A stretch of 10,249 nt of DNA from Kiritimatiellia bacterium (GTDB lineage: Bacteria; Verrucomicrobiota; Kiritimatiellia; UBA8416; SLMC01), in NCBI GenBank assembly GCA_007133745.1, contig SLMC01000350.1, positions 1 through 10,249 of the forward strand, written 5' to 3'. Below the pieces are notes generated by a model. The model had not been told where the DNA came from. It searched no databases and saw nothing but the letters and a program-made list of their open reading frames with translations. Each line of letters opens with the position of its first letter. Position 1 is the first letter of the stretch. Below, piece after piece: positions 1 to 7,933 of the stretch. Made by a program: the position numbers and the translations under genes.

Positions 1-7
1 ATAGACG

Positions 8-2431
8 ATGACATCTGCCGACTCGGGCACGAACGAAAAACGACGCGATCCCATCGTAGGGCGCTTCGCGACGACGGACATCCCGTTGATTGCGATACTG
101 CAAAACAGTCCCGCCGCCCTGCTGAGCCCGGTGGCGCGTGCGCTGCTGGGCATTCTCGAGTGCCTGAACGGCAAACGTCTGGCCATGGAGGCCATTCAGG
201 CAGCCCAGCAAGTTTCTCTGCAGAAATCCGATCCCGAGCTGTTGATTCTTATGCTCGGCGCCTGGGCCGAGCTTTCGTGTCGCATAGGGCGGCCGAGCGA
301 GGCTCAGTCCTTTTTGCATCGTGCTCAGGCGCTGGTGTCCGAACAAACCCATCCCGAAGTCCGGGCCCACGCCATGATGGTAGAGAGCATTGTGGCCGAC
401 ACGACGGGGAATCAGGGTTTGCGCGAGAAAACCGTCCAGGACATTCTGGATTTGCTGCCCGCGTTTTCTCCGCGCCGCAAATTCTATTTATGGGAAAAGG
501 CTTTTCTGCTGGCGCAACAGGGTCGCGGCATGGATTTCGGAGACACGATCAACGAAATGACCTGGCAATGCAATGAACGTTTCCCGTTATGCCGGGTTCA
601 GCTTGTCCAATTCATCGACCATGTGGAGCGCGGCAATGTGGAGAATGCCACGAGCCAGTTGCCGTCCATTGTCTCGGAGAGAAAGCGACTGGGCGGCATG
701 GAAGTCCTGGCGCTGCGGAACGGTCAGGCGATCCTCAAGCTGATGCAAGGGGGGATCAGCCCCGAAATGCTGCCGGGCGCTAAAAAGGCGAACGAGATTC
801 CGCATGCGGCCCGCATCGCCTATTCCCTGATATTGAAGGACAAAAAGGAAGCGTTGCGTCTGGCCAGAATGGAAGCCCAAAAAATGCGCGGATCCATTTT
901 GGGAACCGGCTTCGAGTCCTACAGTCTGATCCGGGCGGAGCTGGCGGCGGGAAACGCCGACAGCGCCATTCGCATCCTCAGGGCGCGCGAGGCGCGCGGC
1001 AACAGCCATTATCTGGACGATTTTTTCTTCGCGCGCGCCCAATTGCTGCTGAGCGAGCGCAAGGAGGCCGTTCAGCGTTTCGCGCGTCTGCTGGAAGCAA
1101 CCCATCGGTTCAAGGCGAAACCGCGCCTGGATTTCGAGATGAAACTGGCCTGCGAGCTGGAGGAAGGCAATGTGCTCTGGCTGACCCAGGAAGCGGCCAA
1201 GCTTATGATGAAACCGACGGCGGCCGACCATGCGGATCCGATGTGCGGCGACCTTGTCCGGCCCATGCCCTTCCCCCACGATGCAGCCAACGTATCTCCG
1301 CCCGGCATGGCCATGATTCTGGGCAGCAGCACGGCCATCTCAGCCATTCGGGAAACGATTACGCGCTTTGCCGACATCGACGCGCCCGTGCTCGTCACAG
1401 GCGAAACCGGCACCGGCAAAGATCTGGTGGCCCGCGCCCTGCACGAATGCAGTCGGCGCCGCACTTATCCGTTTACCCCGGTCAATTGCGGATCGCTGAC
1501 CGAAACGCTTCTGGAATCCGAGCTGTTCGGTCACGAACGCGGCGCGTTTACCGGCGCCGAAAAAGCAGCCAAAGGCCTGTTCGAGGAAACAGGCCACGGC
1601 ACGATCCTGCTGGACGAAATCGGCGACATTTCGCCCCGGCTCCAGGCCACGCTGCTCCGGGTTCTGGAAACCGGCGAAATTCGCGCGGTCGGCAGCTCGA
1701 AAACAAGACAAATTCATTGTCGCATCATTGCCGCCACCAATGTCGATTTGGAAGAGTTGGCTGCCGAAAAGCATTTCAGAAAGGATTTGTTCTTCCGTTT
1801 GCAGCGCCTGCTTATCCACATACAGCCCCTGCGGGAACGCCGGGCGGACATTCCGCTGCTCGCCCGTCATTTTCTGGATTCCGGCCGGCGGATCGGCATA
1901 CACGCCACGCTGACCAAGGAATTGCGCGACGCTTTGCGCGCCTACGATTGGCCCGGCAATGTGCGCGAACTCAAAAACGTGATCGAGCGCATGCGCCTGA
2001 TGCATTCGGATAAGCTGACTTACGGCCTGGAAGACTTGGACGCGAAACTGCGGAACACCTTCCGGAACACGCCAAAGGACGAACTGCGGCCGCACCGTCC
2101 GCCGGCCGCGCACCAGACAGACCGGCCGCCCGGCAACGCCGCAGTCACGCCGCCTTCGCAGACCGACGACGCCGACGCAGCGTCCAATCCCCGGCCTGCG
2201 CAACGCATTAAAACGGGAAAATCCATGCTGCGTCGGCTCGATCGGCTCAAGGCGCTGTTCGAAGAACACAAAAAGCTGACGCGCGGCGAAATTGTTCAGA
2301 TCATGGGCATCTCGGCCAACACCGCCACCAAATATCTTCAAGATCTTTGCGACGCCGGTATTGTCCGTCGCATCGAACCCACCGCCTCGACCCGTTCCCA
2401 TTACTTCATTCTCGACGAAAGACTTCCATGA
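8..2431 (+). CDS. Sigma-54-dependent transcriptional activator with helical-repeat N-terminus and winged-helix C-terminus
   Basis: 807 residues. This is an AAA+ bacterial enhancer-binding protein that would use ATP hydrolysis to open sigma-54 RNA polymerase promoters. The central domain (about 437-690) is complete: Walker A GETGTGKD at 465-472, the sigma-54-contacting GAFTGA loop at 512-517, Walker B TILLDE at 532-537, and the sensor II motif WPGNVREL at 648-655. Residues 1 to about 420 are Ala/Leu/Arg-rich and helical, resembling TPR-type repeats, and replace the usual receiver, GAF or PAS sensor. A Pro/Asn-rich linker (about 690-734) leads to residues 735-807, which look like a winged helix (pattern LTRGEIVQIMGIS then TATKYLQDLCDAGIVRR) instead of the usual Fis-type helix-turn-helix. 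An in-frame TAG at 2-4 means the ATG at 8 is the earliest possible start; the true start could be slightly downstream, and no ribosome site is visible because the window begins here. Its stop overlaps the start of the NicO gene by four bases, suggesting it controls its own operon. The signal it senses is unknown. Confidence 0.9.
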   Translation: MTSADSGTNEKRRDPIVGRFATTDIPLIAILQNSPAALLSPVARALLGILECLNGKRLAMEAIQAAQQVSLQKSDPELLILMLGAWAELSCRIGRPSEAQSFLHRAQALVSEQTHPEVRAHAMMVESIVADTTGNQGLREKTVQDILDLLPAFSPRRKFYLWEKAFLLAQQGRGMDFGDTINEMTWQCNERFPLCRVQLVQFIDHVERGNVENATSQLPSIVSERKRLGGMEVLALRNGQAILKLMQGGISPEMLPGAKKANEIPHAARIAYSLILKDKKEALRLARMEAQKMRGSILGTGFESYSLIRAELAAGNADSAIRILRAREARGNSHYLDDFFFARAQLLLSERKEAVQRFARLLEATHRFKAKPRLDFEMKLACELEEGNVLWLTQEAAKLMMKPTAADHADPMCGDLVRPMPFPHDAANVSPPGMAMILGSSTAISAIRETITRFADIDAPVLVTGETGTGKDLVARALHECSRRRTYPFTPVNCGSLTETLLESELFGHERGAFTGAEKAAKGLFEETGHGTILLDEIGDISPRLQATLLRVLETGEIRAVGSSKTRQIHCRIIAATNVDLEELAAEKHFRKDLFFRLQRLLIHIQPLRERRADIPLLARHFLDSGRRIGIHATLTKELRDALRAYDWPGNVRELKNVIERMRLMHSDKLTYGLEDLDAKLRNTFRNTPKDELRPHRPPAAHQTDRPPGNAAVTPPSQTDDADAASNPRPAQRIKTGKSMLRRLDRLKALFEEHKKLTRGEIVQIMGISANTATKYLQDLCDAGIVRRIEPTASTRSHYFILDERLP

Positions 2432-4041
2432 CACCGACCATCAGAGCCTGGATTCAAGCGGGATGTCTGGCCTGCTCGACGTTGCTGCTTCCCGCTACGG
2501 TTCTCGGGCACGCGTTCGGAAAAATCGGGGTGGATCATTACATTGTCGTCACCCCTACGCCCGAGGGCGTCGAGATCGATTTAGACACGCATTTCGCCGA
2601 ACTGCCGACCGCCGCCATCCGTGCCCGCCACGACACCAACCGCGACGGCGTTCTGGACCGGTCGGAAACGCTGAACTACATTCGCCAGGCGAAAAACGTT
2701 TATCTCAATCGCTTCGAGACGCATGTCTATTTCGAGGGCAGACGCCTCGTGCTTCCGCCCGAATTCCCCGACGACGACATCGAAGCGAACACTCAAAGCT
2801 ATATCGCCAAAGGCGTGGACGGCGAAGACACCTTGCGCATTCGCTGGCTGATGAGAACGCCCTGGCCCGCCCCTATCAAAAACGGTCCCATCCATCCGAT
2901 CGGAGTCGAAGTGCGTTCGTTGATCCGCATCGATTATCTTAGCTCGAAAATCGTGACCGGCCCGGTCATGGAACCGCTGAGCATGCTGGCGTCCGATGTT
3001 CCAACCAAAAAAGAGGTTCCTCGCCCGCCCGATATCACGCCGATCATCGAGGATGTCGATCAAGTGCCCGCCGTGACCCGCGCCCGCTTCATCTGCGTTC
3101 TCGGCCCCTATAGCGGACCTGTTCCCGATCTGGACGCCTTCATAGAAGGAAAGATCGAGCAAACCGGCACGGAAGCCGACCCCCGTGACGCGAGTGTCTT
3201 GGCCGTACAGCGCATGCCTCGCGCGGGCAGTGGCGAATCCAGAATCGAAATATGGCAGGAGCAGATGCGCCAGACCTTGCACGACCTGTTCAAACCGCCC
3301 ATAAGCCGAGTGTCCTGGACTCTGGCCATCCTGCTCTGCTTCGCCTGGGGAGCGATCCACGCGTTCATCCCCGGTCACGGCAAAACGGTGGTTACCGCCA
3401 CACTGATCGGCGCGCGCGCGCGCTATTCCCACGCGATCGTCATGGGCGTTCTGGTCACATTGACCCATACGGCCATTGTCCTGATTCTGGCCGGGGCCGC
3501 CTATCGGCTGCAAGACCGCTTCGAATACCCGCCCTGGCTTCAGCCGCTGGGCGCGATCATCATTCTACTGGTCGGCGTCAACCAAATCCGCATCGGCCTG
3601 ATCCGGCTGGTGGCCGACGACGCCCCGAAGCCGGACCCGAACGAACCGGAAGCGGAAACGCATACGCACTGGGGATTTCACCGGCATTCCCATGCGCCTA
3701 AGCGACGCCCCGCGTCCGCCAGCGCGCCGTCTTCCATGCGCGATGTGATGGCCATCGGCGCTACCGGCGGCCTCGTGCCTTGCCCTGCGGCGATTGTGAC
3801 GGTCCTGATCATTTTGAGCGTCGGCACCCCTTTCCTAACCCTGATCTGCATGATCAGTTTCAGCCTCGGCTTGGCCGTCGCTCTCATGGCCATCGGATTT
3901 CTGGCCATCTCGGGATCCCGCCTTGTCGAGTGGATGTTTGCCGCTCAAGGCCGGAAGCATCGCGTCCGGCTCGACGTCATTATGCCCGTCCTGGGAGGGA
4001 TCGTTCTGCTCCTGAGCGGATGGATTCTTCTGCAACTATGA
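2428..4041 (+). CDS. NicO-family nickel/cobalt transporter with periplasmic N-terminal domain
   Basis: 537 residues. The C-terminal half (about 295-537) is a NicO/RcnA-type polytopic inner-membrane transporter. It has the first-helix signature HAFIPGHGKT at 311-320, a second motif GLVPCPAA at 449-455, and a cytoplasmic-type histidine-rich loop (H412, H414, H418, H420, H422) between them; these are the expected metal-handling features. Residues 1-27 are a signal peptide, so the mature protein would begin HAFGK. Residues 28 to about 280 form a soluble, probably periplasmic domain containing an EF-hand-like loop DTNRDGVLDRSE at 69-80, with acidic or amide side chains at positions 1, 3, 5, 9 and 12. 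I chose the ATG at 2428 because it gives a four-base ATGA overlap with the activator stop and starts directly at a signal peptide; an in-frame ATG at 2347 would add 27 residues inside the upstream gene and bury the signal peptide. No good Shine-Dalgarno site is visible, which fits translational coupling. The family contains both importers and exporters, so the direction of transport is undecided. Confidence 0.87.
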   Translation: MTPTIRAWIQAGCLACSTLLLPATVLGHAFGKIGVDHYIVVTPTPEGVEIDLDTHFAELPTAAIRARHDTNRDGVLDRSETLNYIRQAKNVYLNRFETHVYFEGRRLVLPPEFPDDDIEANTQSYIAKGVDGEDTLRIRWLMRTPWPAPIKNGPIHPIGVEVRSLIRIDYLSSKIVTGPVMEPLSMLASDVPTKKEVPRPPDITPIIEDVDQVPAVTRARFICVLGPYSGPVPDLDAFIEGKIEQTGTEADPRDASVLAVQRMPRAGSGESRIEIWQEQMRQTLHDLFKPPISRVSWTLAILLCFAWGAIHAFIPGHGKTVVTATLIGARARYSHAIVMGVLVTLTHTAIVLILAGAAYRLQDRFEYPPWLQPLGAIIILLVGVNQIRIGLIRLVADDAPKPDPNEPEAETHTHWGFHRHSHAPKRRPASASAPSSMRDVMAIGATGGLVPCPAAIVTVLIILSVGTPFLTLICMISFSLGLAVALMAIGFLAISGSRLVEWMFAAQGRKHRVRLDVIMPVLGGIVLLLSGWILLQL

Positions 4042-5465
4042 ACCGAATCGACTCGCTTGTCATTGCCGCATATCTAGTCGCTGTCACGGGGCTGGGACTG
4101 GCCGTTAGACTGCGGCTCGGCGGAAAGCCGGCCGACTTCCATCTCGCCGGCCGGACCTTGCGCTGGTTTCCCGTCGGCTTCTCCGTTGCGGCCACGCTGT
4201 TCAGCGCCATCAACTTCATGGCCTTCTCCGGCGAGGTCGCGCAATACGGACTCTACGTGATCATGGCCCTGCCGGCCTTTCCTCTGATCGCCATTCCCGT
4301 CATGCGTCACGTGATCCCTTTCTTCCATGCGCATCGGTCCGCCAGCGCCTACGCGTTTTTGGAACAGCGCTTCAACAGCGCCGTGCGGCGTCTGGCCAGC
4401 GCGCTGTTTGTTCTCTGGCGCCTGGCCTGGGTGGCCATCGTCCTCTATGCGACAGCCCGGTTCCTTGCGGGCATCACCGGCCTGCCCGTCGTCGCGCTGA
4501 TCCTGCTGGCGGGCGTCATAGCGATCCTGTACACCGCCCTGGGCGGATTCCACGCCGTGGTTTGGACCGACATCCTGCAATTCTTTGTGCTGTGCGGCGG
4601 ATTGCTGCTGGCCATTGTCATTGCGCTCGACCGCATCGGGGGGGTCCGCGCCCTCTTCTCTCTCGCGGCCGATCAAGGCGCGCTACAACCGTTCGTCCCT
4701 TTCGATTCCGCTCTCTTCTCGCCCGATCCCCGCGTTCGCATCACGTTGTGGAGCGCCTTGATCGGAACCCTGACGGCGTTTCTGACCCGGTACGGCGCCG
4801 ACCAAATGGTCGTGCAGCGCTACATGGCCGCGCGCTCCGTACGCGACGCTCAAAAAGGATTCGCGCTGAACATCGTTCTGGCGCTGCTGGCGCTGGTCGG
4901 CCTGGTCTTCGTGGGCCTGCTCGCCCGCGTGGCCGGCATCGCGGACGGCACGGCGCTCCCGGACGGGGCGTCCGGCGTGGCGCGCCTGATCCGTTTCGTG
5001 CAGGCCCTGCCCTCAGGCGTTCGCGGACTGCTGGTGGCGGGGCTTTTCGCCTCGACCATGTCCAGCGTGGATTCCGGCCTGCATTCCTGCGTAACGGCCT
5101 TGACAACGGATGTCCCCGCCCTGCGTAAAACGCGGCCCTGGCTCATGACGCTGCTCATTGGCGTCCCGGCCGTGATCGCCGCCTGTTTCGCCGGTCAACT
5201 GGGCACGATTTTCGAAATCGCGAACAAAGCGGTCAACGGGCTCGGCGCCCCTTTGCTGGCCATCGTCGTCGCCGGCTGGTTTCCCGGACGCATGACGGCG
5301 CGCGGCGTGCTGCGCGGCGGCATCGTCGGAACCGTCGCCAGCGTCGCCATCGTCATCTTCGTCCCCAATATGGCCCTGCACTATTACGCCGTCGTCAATA
5401 CGCTTCTGGTCCTCGCGCTCTGTCGATTGTTCAGCGGACGACACGGAGGTCGTCCCTCCAGTTGA
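4038..5465 (+). CDS. Sodium:solute symporter (SSS) family permease
   Basis: 475 residues, a normal length for the SSS family (LeuT fold), with about 12-13 hydrophobic segments along its length. Recognisable family elements are the early segment FSAINFMAFSGEVAQYGLY, the GGFHAVVWTDILQ signature at 169-181, and STMSSVDSG at 339-347, which corresponds to the transmembrane-8 region where serines S342/S343 probably contribute to the second sodium site. The ATG at 4038 overlaps the NicO stop as ATGA, the same arrangement as the previous junction, and no separate ribosome site is visible; an in-frame ATG at 4020 would add six residues and is less likely. The family co-transports sugars, amino acids, carboxylates, iodide, pantothenate and other solutes with sodium, and the sequence does not tell me which applies here. 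Its place after a nickel/cobalt transporter suggests, without proof, a metal-chelating or metal-related solute. Confidence 0.85.
   Translation: MNRIDSLVIAAYLVAVTGLGLAVRLRLGGKPADFHLAGRTLRWFPVGFSVAATLFSAINFMAFSGEVAQYGLYVIMALPAFPLIAIPVMRHVIPFFHAHRSASAYAFLEQRFNSAVRRLASALFVLWRLAWVAIVLYATARFLAGITGLPVVALILLAGVIAILYTALGGFHAVVWTDILQFFVLCGGLLLAIVIALDRIGGVRALFSLAADQGALQPFVPFDSALFSPDPRVRITLWSALIGTLTAFLTRYGADQMVVQRYMAARSVRDAQKGFALNIVLALLALVGLVFVGLLARVAGIADGTALPDGASGVARLIRFVQALPSGVRGLLVAGLFASTMSSVDSGLHSCVTALTTDVPALRKTRPWLMTLLIGVPAVIAACFAGQLGTIFEIANKAVNGLGAPLLAIVVAGWFPGRMTARGVLRGGIVGTVASVAIVIFVPNMALHYYAVVNTLLVLALCRLFSGRHGGRPSS
5436..5459. terminator. Hairpin at the convergent gene junction, possible bidirectional terminator
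   Basis: GGACGAC (5436-5442) and GTCGTCC (5449-5455) form a perfect 7-bp inverted repeat with a 6-nt loop. It overlaps an alternative 5-bp hairpin GGAGG/CCTCC (5445-5449 with 5455-5459). It lies in the last codons of the SSS gene and 28 bases beyond the TonB receptor stop, where the two convergent transcripts meet. Neither side has a proper T-run, so it may only be a weak or factor-dependent terminator, or chance structure in GC-rich coding DNA. No other terminator is visible in the 21-base gap between the two stop codons. Confidence 0.3.
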
Positions 5466-5486
5466 ATAAACGAAGTTATTTCAGGG

Positions 5487-7508
5487 CTAGAGATCGAAAC
5501 GAACCTGCACCGTGACGGAACGACCGGGTTCCATGTAATGCGCGCCGCGATAGGTGCTCAAGTAGTCGCGATAGGCGCTGTCGAAGATGTTGTTGACTGT
5601 CAAGGTCACATCGCCGTTCGCGCCGCCGGGCGAGAGCCGACGGCTCACGCTCGCGTTGGCGGTCGCCCAGCCGTCGGCATCGGCCACGCCATCGGGCGTT
5701 TTCCGCTGGTCGGCCGCGAAAACCGCCTCCGCCCGCCCCCGATAGCGACGCGCGGCGGCGTAGTCCAAGGCGACCGCGCCACTCAACGGCGGAATACCCG
5801 GCAAGGGCGCCCGCGCGTCCATATCCCGACCTTCGGCATAAGCCGCGCGCATGCTCAGCGTCCAGGTCTGAACCGGCATCCAGGCCGCATCCCATTCGGC
5901 GCCCCAGATCAGCGCCTCGTCCACGTTCGCATTGACGATCGTGCTCTCGTCCACAAACCGTTCGCCAATCAGATCGCGCAAACGGTTCGCGAACACAGTC
6001 CAGCCCATCGACACCGATTCGCCGAGCCCGTCCGCGCCCGCTTCGAAAAACAACGAACGTTCGGGATTCAAATCGGGATCGCCCAGCTTGACCCTGCCCG
6101 CGCCCAGCTCCAGAAACTGGTAGCGCTCCTCGAGACTGGCGGCCCGATAGCCGCTGGCGGCCACAGCCCTGAGCCGCGCGCGCTCGGACACGTTCACAAC
6201 CCCGCCCAGATGCGCGTTCCAGCTGGATTCCTCGCGACGCTGCCGTTCCCATTGCGGCGTCGGATCGTTGTCCACCTGGATACGATCCCAACGTCCGCCC
6301 ATGCTGAGGGTCGCCAGCGGCGACACGGTCCAGACGTTTTCCGCAAAGACCCCGGACAAAAGATAAGTCACGTCCGGCAACGGTTTCTCGTGCGCAACCG
6401 ACCCGCTCCTGAACACGCGTCGGCGCGACGAAGTCATGGCGCGCTGCCAGGCGTCGACACCCAGCGTCACGGCATGCGCGCCCCGGCCGCCCCGCCCTGT
6501 CCACAGCGTGCCGATCGTGTCGTGATCGGCCTGCGGATGCAGACGTTCCACCGGGCTCGCCGGCGGCAGCCCGTCAATCCGCACCCGACGCTCGATGCGT
6601 TGCCAATAGACGTCCACGCGAAACTCGTCCCAAAGGTCGCCATCTCCCGCAAGCGTGCCGCCAAGCTTGACCATGCTGCGGCTCGTGCGCGGATAGGTCA
6701 CGGTCGATACCGTCGGCAACGGCGCCGCACCCGACCCCGGAACGCCGATGTCGCGGCCCTCGAAATGCTGAAGGTTCGCATCGAACGTCCACGCCTCGCC
6801 CGCGCGCCACGCGCCGCGCAATCGGCTTTCGCGATCCTGAAACTGGCTGTTTTCGACCTTGCGGCCTGTCCCGTCCGTATAGGAGGCGCGATCGCGCCAG
6901 CTTTGGCTCGCAAACCAATGATGCCGAGGGCCATCGATCCGCGCATGAAGAAAACTGTCGTACCCGGCAGGATTGTCGCCCGCGCGCACCGAAAAGCCCG
7001 CACGAACGTCCGGACGCTCGGCAAATCGGCCTTGTCGCGTGACGATATTGACGACACCCCCTATCGAGCCCGAACCGTACAGAGCCGAAATCGGCCCCTT
7101 CAACACCTCGATACGCTCGATGGCCATCGGGTCCACCGTTCCGAAACGGGCGCCGATATCCGTCGCCGTATTAACGCGTACCCCGTCGATCAACAACACG
7201 ACCGACTCGCGGCTCAACCCCCGTATGTTGACCTCCGAGCCCCAGGCGCCGTCCGAGACCGCGGATACGCCTGAAACCGAACGCAACAGATCCGATGCGC
7301 TCACAGCCGGATACAGCGCCGCCGTGTCCATATCCACCACACCCATGCTGCCCGGCGTCAATGCGGCCGCCGTCTCGTAGCCGCGGGCCGTCACCACCAT
7401 CGGCTCGGCCGTCAACGCGCCACCCTTTTCGTCCCGAAGCGGCATGTCATTCCCAACCGCAACGCCCGTAATCACGCCCCACGCAACCATCCATGCCATC
7501 TTTTTCAT
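5487..7508 (-). CDS. TonB-dependent outer-membrane receptor
   Basis: 673 residues, a typical length for a ligand-gated TonB-dependent transporter importing a scarce metal complex or cofactor across the outer membrane. A short signal peptide (about 1-19) is followed by a TonB-box-like stretch EPMVVTARG at 35-43. The plug domain (about 50-160) carries the standard motifs VNIRGL (93-98), LIDGVRVN (106-113), IERIEVLKGP (130-139) and YGSGSIGGVVNIVTR (144-158). The rest is barrel-like, with alternating aromatic and polar strands, and ends in VQVRFDL, a beta-strand-like C-terminus. The start is supported by AGGAG (7515-7519 on the minus strand), six bases before the ATG. The substrate cannot be read from sequence: plug motifs are shared by siderophore, haem, cobalamin and nickel receptors. 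It sits 84 bases downstream of the TM1266-like gene on the same strand, with no terminator between them, so co-transcription is likely. The convergent NicO gene makes a nickel or cobalt complex an attractive but unproven substrate. Confidence 0.93.
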   Translation of the reverse strand: MKKMAWMVAWGVITGVAVGNDMPLRDEKGGALTAEPMVVTARGYETAAALTPGSMGVVDMDTAALYPAVSASDLLRSVSGVSAVSDGAWGSEVNIRGLSRESVVLLIDGVRVNTATDIGARFGTVDPMAIERIEVLKGPISALYGSGSIGGVVNIVTRQGRFAERPDVRAGFSVRAGDNPAGYDSFLHARIDGPRHHWFASQSWRDRASYTDGTGRKVENSQFQDRESRLRGAWRAGEAWTFDANLQHFEGRDIGVPGSGAAPLPTVSTVTYPRTSRSMVKLGGTLAGDGDLWDEFRVDVYWQRIERRVRIDGLPPASPVERLHPQADHDTIGTLWTGRGGRGAHAVTLGVDAWQRAMTSSRRRVFRSGSVAHEKPLPDVTYLLSGVFAENVWTVSPLATLSMGGRWDRIQVDNDPTPQWERQRREESSWNAHLGGVVNVSERARLRAVAASGYRAASLEERYQFLELGAGRVKLGDPDLNPERSLFFEAGADGLGESVSMGWTVFANRLRDLIGERFVDESTIVNANVDEALIWGAEWDAAWMPVQTWTLSMRAAYAEGRDMDARAPLPGIPPLSGAVALDYAAARRYRGRAEAVFAADQRKTPDGVADADGWATANASVSRRLSPGGANGDVTLTVNNIFDSAYRDYLSTYRGAHYMEPGRSVTVQVRFDL

Positions 7509-7592
7509 GTGTTTCTCCTGTTTTCACAAACAATCGCTTTTCCAAGTTTCAGGTTTCATCCCTCAGCCCTTCTCTGACTTTCTTTCCCCCCC

Positions 7593-7844
7593 TCACGCCT
7601 TCCGGCCCAGGGCGGACTTGACCTGCACCCCGTCGAGCATGCCCAGTTTTCCGGTCAATGTGCCCATGGCGTCGGTCGTCGCGCGCACGACCAATGTAAT
7701 GACCGCCGTCTTTTCCCCGATATTGGGAATGCCCAGCCGAGCCACGATCAATGCCGCATGATCCGCCAATATCCGGTTGATCGCCTCGCCGCTGCGCTCG
7801 TGGTCGTCGACCACAATCCCCGCAAAACCCAGCCGTTCCTCCAT
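7593..7844 (-). CDS. TM1266-type ACT-like small protein (putative iron-only hydrogenase system regulator family)
   Basis: 83 residues. The pattern GIVVDD, then NRILADHAALIVARLGIP (24-40), ITLVVRATTDAMGTLTGKLG (49-68) and GVQVKSAL (72-79) matches the TM1266-type family. This is a small ferredoxin/ACT-like fold related in shape to the nickel-binding C-terminal domain of NikR, and family members often lie beside FeFe-hydrogenase maturation genes. The protein spans only this one domain and has no DNA-binding segment, so if it regulates anything it probably does so through a partner or by binding a small ligand. No hydrogenase or maturation gene is present in this window. The start is well supported by a strong AAGGAGG (7850-7856 on the minus strand), five bases before the ATG. 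It is the first gene of a probable two-gene unit with the TonB receptor, behind a leader containing an intrinsic terminator. Confidence 0.85.
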   Translation of the reverse strand: MEERLGFAGIVVDDHERSGEAINRILADHAALIVARLGIPNIGEKTAVITLVVRATTDAMGTLTGKLGMLDGVQVKSALGRKA

Positions 7845-7870
7845 GACGCCCTCCTTGTTTGATCCTGAAT

Positions 7871-7932
7871 CATCGTAGGACCGACATTCTGTCGGTCTTT
7901 CGGATGGCGGACTGAAAGTCCACCCTACGGTG
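7871..7932. repeat. REP-like palindromic element with three nested stems
   Basis: An outer inverted repeat CATCGTAG (7871-7878) with CTACGGTG (7925-7932), containing one T-G wobble, encloses two hairpins. The first is a perfect 8-bp stem GACCGACA/TGTCGGTC with loop TTC (7879-7897). The second is a 5-bp stem GGACT/AGTCC with loop GAA (7909-7921), which can be extended by GG/CC across one mismatch. The result is a compact three-way-junction shape typical of interspersed extragenic palindromes. Only one copy lies in the window, so its repetitive nature is inferred from form. It sits in the untranslated leader between the minus-strand terminator and the TM1266-like gene. Confidence 0.5.
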
Positions 7933-7933
7933 C

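Noticed and set aside
2347..2427. Upstream in-frame ATG for the NicO gene
   Set aside because: It would add 27 Arg/Ser-rich residues before the signal peptide and overlap the activator extensively; the ATGA start at 2428 explains both signal peptide and spacing.
1340..2434. 364-codon open frame on the minus strand opposite the sigma-54 activator
   Set aside because: It is antisense to the conserved AAA+ core and has no domain signature or ribosome site.
5538..7274. 578-codon open frame on the plus strand opposite the TonB receptor
   Set aside because: The encoded protein is Arg/Pro/His-rich low-complexity sequence with no recognisable domain. It lies wholly antisense to a receptor with intact motifs, as expected from codon bias in GC-rich DNA.
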